From assembly GCF_026967475.1 (NCBI RefSeq), contig NZ_CP114058.1, forward strand, positions 1,426,001 to 1,490,000: a stretch of DNA of 64,000 bases, in the 5' to 3' direction. The position numbers and the translations under genes are program-made. The notes under the pieces were generated by a model. That model searched no databases, was not told the origin of the DNA, and was given only the letters and a program-made list of their open reading frames with translations. How positions within the stretch are numbered: position 1 is the first letter of the stretch; every line of letters begins with the position of its first letter. Positions 57,714-64,000 of the stretch are shown piece by piece. This stretch comes from Rouxiella chamberiensis. GTDB lineage: Bacteria > Pseudomonadota > Gammaproteobacteria > Enterobacterales > Enterobacteriaceae.

Positions 57714-58850
57714 TCAGCAGGCCGTTGGCTGCACGCGGACAATGACCTCCGAGTCCAGAAGGGGATCGTCGACAAAATGGCACATCGCCACACTGTCGCC
57801 GCCCGCAAGCCGGTTGCGCGGTGGCGCATCTTCGGCGCAGCGGCGCGGTACCTCGCCTTCCGGCGTATCGACCACGCCGCGCACGTCGCCGGACAGCGCC
57901 AACTGACGCGCTCTCGGACATCGTGTGTGAAAGGCACACCCCGAGGGTATCGCGAGTGGACTGGGTATCGACCCGCGCAACACCTGTGGCTCGACATCGC
58001 GCAGCGCCAGCGGGTCTTTTTCGGGAACCAGCGACATCAGACTTTGGGTGTACGGATGGCGCGGGGAGCCGCACACGTCGCGGACGCTCCCCTGTTCCAC
58101 AAAACGCCCGAGGTACATTACGCCGACACGGTCAGCCATATGCGCAACCAGCGCCAGGTCATGCGTTATCATCACGTAGGTCAGACCCAGGTCGCGCTGG
58201 AGGTCTTGCAGCAGATTGATGATTTGCGCCTGCACGGAGACATCGAGGGCGCTGACCGGCTCATCCAGCACTAAAATTTCGGGCTCGCAGATGATGGCGC
58301 GGGCGATGGCCGCACGCTGACGTTGCCCGCCCGACAGTTCATGTGGAAAACGATGTAAATGCTGGACGCTAAGCCCGACCTGGCGGATCACGGTTTCGAT
58401 TCGCTGGGTACGCGCGTCTTTTTCGGGATGCAGGCCGTGAACCTGTAGCGCCTCGCGCAGCGTGTCGAATACCGTCATGCGCGGGTCCAGCGAGGCGCGC
58501 GGATCCTGCAATACCAGCTGCACTGAACGGCGCATGGCGCGGCGGGCTTTGGATGTCAGGGTCGATTGTGAGACCCCATTGATTTTGACCGTCCCAGCCG
58601 TGGGATCCAGCAACCCTACCACCAGCCGCGCCAGAGAACTCTTGCCCGACCCCGACTCACCGACGATGGCAAAGCATTCTCCGCGCTTGACGCAAAACGA
58701 GACATTATCGACCGCCCGCACCACGGGGCGCGGCGCAGAGGTGAAATATTGCCGCGCACCGCTGAAATGACGACTGACATTGTCGGCCACAATCAGATCT
58801 TCACCGCGAGCGGGCCAGCTCGGCAAGGCAACGGGATGACGATTAAACAT
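57714..58850 (-). CDS. Peptide/opine ABC transporter ATPase, OppF/DppF type
   Basis: ATPase of 378 residues. Visible are Walker A IVGESGSGKSSLARLVVGLL, QLVLQDPRASLDPRM (Q-loop), the signature LSGGQRQRAAIARAI, Walker B ILVLDEPVSALDVSVQAQII, MITHDLALVAHMADR (switch His) and the Opp-type C-terminal cluster SGCAFHTRCPRA that may bind an Fe-S cluster. ATG 58850 overlaps the end of the fused permease-ATPase gene by eight bases. A 76-base gap separates it from the oxidase gene. Confidence 0.92.
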   Translation of the reverse strand: MFNRHPVALPSWPARGEDLIVADNVSRHFSGARQYFTSAPRPVVRAVDNVSFCVKRGECFAIVGESGSGKSSLARLVVGLLDPTAGTVKINGVSQSTLTSKARRAMRRSVQLVLQDPRASLDPRMTVFDTLREALQVHGLHPEKDARTQRIETVIRQVGLSVQHLHRFPHELSGGQRQRAAIARAIICEPEILVLDEPVSALDVSVQAQIINLLQDLQRDLGLTYVMITHDLALVAHMADRVGVMYLGRFVEQGSVRDVCGSPRHPYTQSLMSLVPEKDPLALRDVEPQVLRGSIPSPLAIPSGCAFHTRCPRARQLALSGDVRGVVDTPEGEVPRRCAEDAPPRNRLAGGDSVAMCHFVDDPLLDSEVIVRVQPTAC

Positions 58851-60816
58851 GGCAGGCCTCCTCGGCAAACACACAGGCTACCTGACGCGCCTGCAACAAC
58901 CTCGCTTCCGGCACTGCCTCGGCACAGGCGCTACGCCCATGACTGCGCTGACAGCGGCTGCGGAACGCGCATCCTTCGGCGAGCGGGCCAATTGACGGCG
59001 GCTCGCCGGAAATAGTAGTGAGACGTTGCGCCCCGTTTTCACCGGCATGCGGCGTACAGGCGCGCAGCGCCTGACTGTAGGGATGCAGCGGCTGCCGAAA
59101 AACTGTCTCTACCGCGCCGGTCTCCACCAGCCTGCCCGCATACATGATGGCGACACTGTCGGCATAGCGCGCCACCAGATTCAAGTCGTGGGTAACCAGC
59201 AGAATTGCCATCCCGCGCCGCTGCTGAATTTTACGCAGCAGCAGTAATAACTGTTGCTGAATAGTCACGTCGAGCGCACTGGTCGGCTCGTCGGCCAGCA
59301 ATACGGTCGGGTTCTGCGCCAGGGCAATGGCAATCACGATGCGCTGTTTCATACCGCCGGAAAGTTGATGCGGATACATTCCCAGACGCCTTTGCGGATC
59401 CGAAATCTCCACGTCCGTCAAAAGCTCTATGCAACGTTGACGCAGTTTCTCGCGACTCAGCTTTTCAACCAGCGAAACCGCCTCGCCAAGCTGGGCACCC
59501 AGAGTCATCACCGGATTCAGTGCACTGGCCGCGTCCTGAAACACAATGCCGATTTTCTCCCGACGAAGCCTGCGAATCTCGCCGGTCGGCAGCCCTTGTG
59601 TCGGTTGCCCATCAATCTTGACCTGACCTTCGATAATGGAGACTTCTCCCGGATTGACAAGCGTGCCGATAACGCGCAGCAGCGTGCTTTTTCCCGAGCC
59701 TGATTCCCCCACTATCGCCAGCGTTTTACCGCGCTCAAGCACCAGATCGACACCGCGCACGACATCCAGTAATCCTTTAGGCGTTCTATAGGCAATACGC
59801 AGCCCTTTTACCTCGACGGCATGAGAGAGTATCTGCGGCGTTTTCACCCTTGGCGTAACATTTTTTGTCTTACCCAGCAGGTGTTTAAGCAGGGAGGGAC
59901 GCGCGGGAATACGTTTTGCCAGCGGGTCATAAATCGTTCGAAGCGCTTCGCCGAGCAGATTGAAGGCCAGCGCCGAGACTGCGAGAAACACGCCGGGAAA
60001 CGCCAGCAGCAAGGGATTACTGCGAATATAGGAACGCGCCTCGCCAAGCATGGTGCCCCATTCCGGATCCGGCGGTTGCACGCCCAGCCCCAGAAAGCCG
60101 AGTCCGGAGGCGGAAAGCAGCGTCGAGGCAAACAGCAGGCTTGAAAGCGTCAACAGCGGACCGCTGATGTTGGGCATGACATGACGCAGCACGACACGCA
60201 GCGGCGGGCAACCCAGCGACGCGCTCCCCTCGATATAAGGCTCCGCCAGTGTACTTTGCGTAATGGCGCGCGTTGAGCGGGCAAACACCGGCACCGAAAT
60301 CAGCCCGACGGCAATGATGATGTTTTGCGTGCTCGCCCCGAAAATCGCGACGACCGCCAGCGCAAAGATAATGTCCGGGAAACTCAGCAGCACGTCCATG
60401 GCGCGCATGACAAGCGAGTCTATCCAGCCGCCCTTCCAGGCCGAAAGCACCCCGAGCGGTACACCTATCACAAACGCCAGCAGCACGCCGCCGATACCAA
60501 TACCGATAGAGGTGCGTGCGCCGGTCAGAATACGGCTGAACACATCGCGTCCCAATTGATCGGTACCAAACCAGTGTTGCATCGTCGGCCCTTGCAGCGT
60601 GGCCGAGAAGTCTTGCGCCATCGGGTCGATAGGCACCACCAGCGGCCCAAACAGTGCCAGCAGTGCGTAGCAGATAACCAGCGTCAGACCGATTGCCCCC
60701 TTGGGCTGACGATAGATAGCTCCCAGCGCCATCCAGCGAGACGGACGTTGAAAGGTCGAGCTTTTGGCCGGCCGCGTAAACAGGCGAGCCTCGGTTTTCT
60801 TGCTTTCAGTAATCAT
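58843..60816 (-). CDS. Fused peptide-type ABC permease and ATPase (DppC-DppD)
   Basis: Two transporter parts in one 657-residue chain. Residues about 25-290 are a DppC-type permease: GAIGLTLVICYALLALFGPL, HWFGTDQLGRDVFSRILTGA, EPYIEGSASLGCPPLRVVLR (EAA loop) and GLGFLGLGVQPPDPEWGTML. After a roughly 40-residue linker, residues from about 335 form a DppD-type ATPase: IVGESGSGKSTLLRVIGTL, FQDAASALNPVMTL, LSGGMKQRIVIAIAL, LLADEPTSALDVTIQQQ and CAFRSRCQRS. ATG 60816 lies one base after the DppB stop codon (TAAG then ATG). Such fusions are known but uncommon. Confidence 0.93.
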   Translation of the reverse strand: MITESKKTEARLFTRPAKSSTFQRPSRWMALGAIYRQPKGAIGLTLVICYALLALFGPLVVPIDPMAQDFSATLQGPTMQHWFGTDQLGRDVFSRILTGARTSIGIGIGGVLLAFVIGVPLGVLSAWKGGWIDSLVMRAMDVLLSFPDIIFALAVVAIFGASTQNIIIAVGLISVPVFARSTRAITQSTLAEPYIEGSASLGCPPLRVVLRHVMPNISGPLLTLSSLLFASTLLSASGLGFLGLGVQPPDPEWGTMLGEARSYIRSNPLLLAFPGVFLAVSALAFNLLGEALRTIYDPLAKRIPARPSLLKHLLGKTKNVTPRVKTPQILSHAVEVKGLRIAYRTPKGLLDVVRGVDLVLERGKTLAIVGESGSGKSTLLRVIGTLVNPGEVSIIEGQVKIDGQPTQGLPTGEIRRLRREKIGIVFQDAASALNPVMTLGAQLGEAVSLVEKLSREKLRQRCIELLTDVEISDPQRRLGMYPHQLSGGMKQRIVIAIALAQNPTVLLADEPTSALDVTIQQQLLLLLRKIQQRRGMAILLVTHDLNLVARYADSVAIMYAGRLVETGAVETVFRQPLHPYSQALRACTPHAGENGAQRLTTISGEPPSIGPLAEGCAFRSRCQRSHGRSACAEAVPEARLLQARQVACVFAEEACHV

Positions 60817-60817
60817 C

Positions 60818-61744
60818 TTAACTCCGTTCACTTTGCAGGGAAGCGCGCGGATCGAGCCACATCGTCAGCAGATCGGTCGCCAGATTAATCAACACGAAAA
60901 ATACCGAAAACAGCAGAATGGTATATTGAATCACCGGATAATCAGCCGCCGAGACAGAATCCACCAGCAGACGCCCGACGCCCGGCACGCCGAATACCGT
61001 CTCCGTCACCACGGAACCGCCCAGCATCGCGCCGAATTGCACCCCGATCACACTGATGGCGGCAATCAGCGAATTGCGCAGCGCATGCAGCAAAATGACA
61101 CGCGTTTCACTTAGTCCCTTGGCGCGCGCCGTATCGAGATAATCTTTACTCATGGCTTCCAGCAGACTGGCGGTCACCAGACGACTGAACATCGCCGCCG
61201 GACGAGTCGCCACGACCAGAATCGGCAGCACGAAGTGTTTCCAGGTCGTGGCGCCCGCCGCAGGCAACCAGCCGAGCCAGACGGCAAAGAACCAGATACA
61301 CAGCAATCCGAGCCAGTAAATCGGCATGGAAATACCGGCCAGCGTGAACAGGGTTATCACCGTATCCATCAGGCCGCCCTGCCGCAGTGCGCAGAGGATG
61401 CCGCCCAGTGTGCCCAGCAGCAGCCCCACCAGTAATCCTCCTACGGCGACAATCAACGTATTGGGCAACCGCGAGGCAATCTCGACGGCAACAGGCCGAT
61501 GGGTCCGAAACGAGGTCATCACCGACGGGTCCACCATGCCGCGAACAAAGCGGCCATAGCGCACCACCAGCGGATCGTTGAGGCCAAGCGTATCGCGAAT
61601 GACCGTCACCTCTTCATTACTCGCCATCGGTCCGGCCAGCATGCGTGCCGGGTCGCCGGGGATAAAATCCACCAGAAAGAACACCAGCAGCGAGACGATA
61701 AAAAGGGTCGGTACGGCGGAAAGCAGACGTTTAACGATAAACAT
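60818..61744 (-). CDS. Peptide-type ABC permease, DppB type
   Basis: Inner-membrane channel subunit of 308 residues, starting FIVKRLLSAVPTLFIVSLLV. Visible are FIPGDPARMLAGPMAS, NTLIVAVGGLLVGLLLGTLG, the EAA loop DYLDTARAKGLSETRVILLH and the ending LINLATDLLTMWLDPR. It would pair with the permease half of the downstream fused protein. Confidence 0.94.
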   Translation of the reverse strand: MFIVKRLLSAVPTLFIVSLLVFFLVDFIPGDPARMLAGPMASNEEVTVIRDTLGLNDPLVVRYGRFVRGMVDPSVMTSFRTHRPVAVEIASRLPNTLIVAVGGLLVGLLLGTLGGILCALRQGGLMDTVITLFTLAGISMPIYWLGLLCIWFFAVWLGWLPAAGATTWKHFVLPILVVATRPAAMFSRLVTASLLEAMSKDYLDTARAKGLSETRVILLHALRNSLIAAISVIGVQFGAMLGGSVVTETVFGVPGVGRLLVDSVSAADYPVIQYTILLFSVFFVLINLATDLLTMWLDPRASLQSERS

Positions 61745-61759
61745 GTGTCCCCCTCGTAG

Positions 61760-63292
61760 TTAGTTGAGCGTGACCTGATCGAAGTCCATGGTTTCATCCG
61801 GACGCACCTTGAAGCCCTGCACCTTGTCGGAAACCCCTAGCGCCTGATTCTGATACCACAGGAAGATAAACGGCATCTGCTGCCACACGGCGGTCTGGAT
61901 CTCGCCATAAATTTGTTTCTGCTTCTCGGGGTCGGTCGTTGCCCGTCCCTGATCCAGCAGTGCATCGACTTTCGGGTCGCTGAATCCGGAGGTATTGGCG
62001 CTGACGCCGGTATGGAACAGACGATAGAGCGTATAGTCCATGCCCGCCGTACCGCGACCAATCATGGCAAGATTATCCGGACGCTTTTCGGGCGGCAGAC
62101 TGATGATTTGCGTCCAGGTGCCGCGATCCACGACATGGGCCGTCGCTTTCACACCAATATTTTGTAGCGAACCGGCAACGGCCTGACACACGGCGGCGTC
62201 CTTGATATAACGCCCCGTCGGACAGGTCAGCGTTATCGCCAGCTTACCCGGACCGTATCCCGCCTCGGCCAGCAGCTTTTTGGCCTGTGCAGGGTCGAAC
62301 GCTATCGGGTCGAAGGTTTTACGCAGTGAATCCTGCGTACCCGGCCCGACCATTCCCACGGAAGGAATAGCCATACCGCCCAGCACGCCCTTGATGATAC
62401 CGGGACGATCGATGGCCAGATTCAACGCCTTTCGCACGCGAAGGTCCTTGAGCGGCCCCCGCATCACAATTTCCATGTTGATTGAGAACATGCTTGGCGG
62501 CGTAATCACCTTGGCATTCGGCAGCGCATTAATCTGCGCAACCGACTCCGGCGGAACCCGCTCGACAATATCCGTATCTCCCGTTTCAAGCAGCGCCATA
62601 CGCGAGGCATCTTCAGGCACCACGGTAAAATCAATCGACTTTAATTTGGCAGGACGATCGCCTTGATATTTCGGGTTTGGCACCAGACGATAGCTTTCGC
62701 CGCCGATAAAGGAATCGACCAGATAGGGTCCACTGCCAATCGGTTTGTGCCCGTATTCCGCGCCCATTTTGTCGGCCGCCTTCACATTGACGATGCTGCC
62801 GCTCTCGTTGGCCAGCAACAGCAGCACGTGACCGTTGGGCGCCGTCATGTCGAATTCGACCGTGTCATTCCCTATCGCCTTCACGGAGCCAAGCGCGGTG
62901 TAGATGCCACGATAGATAGACCCGTTTTTCTCGGACAGCAATCTCTGGAAACTGGCGACCACCGCCTGCGCGTCCAGCGGATCACCGTTACTGAAAACAT
63001 GACCCGTCTGAATCTTGACCGTCAGGACCTTGCCGTCCTGCGAAAAGTGATAATCGGTAGCCAGCCCTTTCTGAATGGCATTGTTGTCATCGAGACGAAA
63101 CAGTCCCTCATACACCAGCGCTTCCACCGTATCGCCCGTAGGCAAATCGTTAAATTGCGGGTCGAGGGTTGCCGGATCGGCCCCTACGGCGACACGAAGT
63201 GTTTGGGTGGGAGCGGCAAGGGCCGCCGACGTGGCAACGGCAAGGAGCGATAATGAAAATAAGGCGGAACGTGCGCAGGTGATCAGACTCAT
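61760..63292 (-). CDS. Peptide-type ABC substrate-binding protein, DppA/OppA family
   Basis: Periplasmic receptor of 510 residues and first gene of the operon. A signal peptide (ARSALFSLSLLAVATSAALA) precedes a family 5 solute-binding fold: LRVAVGADPATLDPQFNDLP, VEALVYEGLFRLDDNNAIQK, HKPIGSGPYLVDSFIGGESY, RKALNLAIDRPGIIKGVLGG and MPFIFLWYQNQALGVSDKVQ. The fold accepts peptides, opines, glutathione or nickel complexes, so specificity is open. Divergent from a LysR gene across about 270 bases. Confidence 0.93.
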   Translation of the reverse strand: MSLITCARSALFSLSLLAVATSAALAAPTQTLRVAVGADPATLDPQFNDLPTGDTVEALVYEGLFRLDDNNAIQKGLATDYHFSQDGKVLTVKIQTGHVFSNGDPLDAQAVVASFQRLLSEKNGSIYRGIYTALGSVKAIGNDTVEFDMTAPNGHVLLLLANESGSIVNVKAADKMGAEYGHKPIGSGPYLVDSFIGGESYRLVPNPKYQGDRPAKLKSIDFTVVPEDASRMALLETGDTDIVERVPPESVAQINALPNAKVITPPSMFSINMEIVMRGPLKDLRVRKALNLAIDRPGIIKGVLGGMAIPSVGMVGPGTQDSLRKTFDPIAFDPAQAKKLLAEAGYGPGKLAITLTCPTGRYIKDAAVCQAVAGSLQNIGVKATAHVVDRGTWTQIISLPPEKRPDNLAMIGRGTAGMDYTLYRLFHTGVSANTSGFSDPKVDALLDQGRATTDPEKQKQIYGEIQTAVWQQMPFIFLWYQNQALGVSDKVQGFKVRPDETMDFDQVTLN

Positions 63293-63564
63293 TTCTCTTC
63301 CTCTGTCAGGTTATAAAAGTACAAAACTGTTATTACCAATGAAGAACCTCACGGCCTTTTGGGTGCGAGGGAATACGGCAGATCTGAATTCAAATTTATT
63401 ATTTTAATCAAGCTATTATCGAGGGTTTTATTTCACCCTTTCACGGGGCGTTGAAATCATTCAATGGGAAAAGGGGCTTTGCGTCAATTTCATATTATTG
63501 ATAGCTTGTTAACTTCAGGTTATATCGCATGCCCCAAAATGATCCACTTAACGAGGAAGCGTCG

Positions 63565-64000
63565 ATGAATTACCGTCAGGTTCAGGTGTTTAAAGCCATT
63601 ATGCAAAGCGGGTCGATTACCGATGCGTCCGAGATTTTGCACGTATCGCAACCTGCGGTGAGCAAGACCTTGAAAACGTTGGAGCAGGATCTTGGATTAC
63701 TGCTTTTCACCCGCACCGCCAAAGGGCTGCTGCCTACCGATGAGGCACGCTCTCTCTATACCGAAGTCGAACGTGTGGCACTCGGTTTTGAAAACCTTAA
63801 GCGGTTTGGTAAAACCTTGCAGCAGATTAAACAGGGGCGGCTGGTCATTGGGGTGGTTCATACCTTTGGCCGGGAATGGATGGCCTGTGCAATTGCGGAT
63901 TTCAGTGCGCGTTATCAGCAGATTTCCCTCTCGTTAATCACCGCGTCGTCCAATGATATGGCGCGTCTGGTCGGCAATGGGCAGATAGATGTCGGCATTG
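63565..64000 (+). CDS. LysR-family regulator (cut by window end)
   Basis: Likely regulator of the divergent transporter operon. The N-terminal HTH reads YRQVQVFKAIMQSGSITDAS, HVSQPAVSKTLKTLEQDLGL and LLFTRTAKGLLPTDEARSLY, followed by the start of the ligand-binding domain (GRLVIGVVHTFGREWMAC, IDVGI). The frame is open to base 64000 with no stop. ATG 63565 follows GAGGAAG. The N-terminus resembles LysR proteins tied to amino-acid or opine catabolism. Confidence 0.92.
   Translation, partial: MNYRQVQVFKAIMQSGSITDASEILHVSQPAVSKTLKTLEQDLGLLLFTRTAKGLLPTDEARSLYTEVERVALGFENLKRFGKTLQQIKQGRLVIGVVHTFGREWMACAIADFSARYQQISLSLITASSNDMARLVGNGQIDVGI

Noticed and set aside
57388..58074. 228-codon minus-strand frame overlapping the oxidase and ATPase genes
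   Set aside because: Different frame from both supported genes, Arg/Ser-rich, no motif.

Overview
The window looks like the replication terminus of an Enterobacterales chromosome, most likely a Yersiniaceae-type genus such as Serratia, Rahnella or Rouxiella; the genus is not resolved. Gene content and order on the left (add, ydgA, manA, fumC, tus, ynfM/ynfL, mlc, ynfK, ynfB, ynfA, ydfG) follow the E. coli K-12 terminus. Three kinds of cis-acting terminus site are also visible. There are two Tus-binding Ter sites with opposite polarity, one in the tus promoter (7310-7332) and one at about 53016-53038. There is a full-length dif site (44070-44097). There are two exact matS sites (31395-31407 and 55640-55652). 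Together they make the 45.7 kb between the Ter sites a replication fork trap that contains dif.

Layout. 0-16 kb: conserved housekeeping and terminus genes. 16-19 kb: an MFS exporter facing an AT-rich acyltransferase gene that may be foreign. 18.7-25.3 kb: a sugar ABC uptake operon with its own PfkB kinase and a divergent ROK repressor, with two copies of a palindromic operator between them. 25.3-32.3 kb: a purine module, with guanine deaminase, a RutR-like TetR regulator and xanthine dehydrogenase xdhABC, which would take guanine to xanthine to urate. 32.3-36.2 kb: tag, a GlxA-type regulator, an HD-domain hydrolase, hcxA and a small Cys-rich secreted protein. 36.3-43.9 kb: periplasmic sugar-dehydrogenase-like and VOC proteins, an AcoR-type sigma-54 activator facing an acetaldehyde dehydrogenase, and a Tat-exported beta-propeller. 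44-49 kb: dif, a cupin, an aldo/keto reductase, a DUF3750 protein, an NlpA-type lipoprotein and a glycosyltransferase. 49-52 kb: dat-ddc for 1,3-diaminopropane, preceded by a previously unlisted 50-residue membrane peptide that overlaps dat by four bases. 52-53 kb: an acyltransferase and the wreck of a Tn3-family transposon beside the second Ter site. 53-64 kb: a YdeP-type molybdoenzyme, then a leftward operon with a deacylase, an FAD oxidase and a peptide-type ABC transporter that includes a fused permease-ATPase, under a divergent LysR gene cut by the window end.

Data quality matters here. Twelve genes that align well to known families are each broken by single-base insertions or deletions (13 in all), mostly in short homopolymers. 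In almost every case, correcting one base restores a protein of the normal family length. I read this as sequencing or assembly error rather than mass gene decay, and I give the full extent of these genes. No rRNA, tRNA, CRISPR array, prophage or intact insertion sequence was seen.
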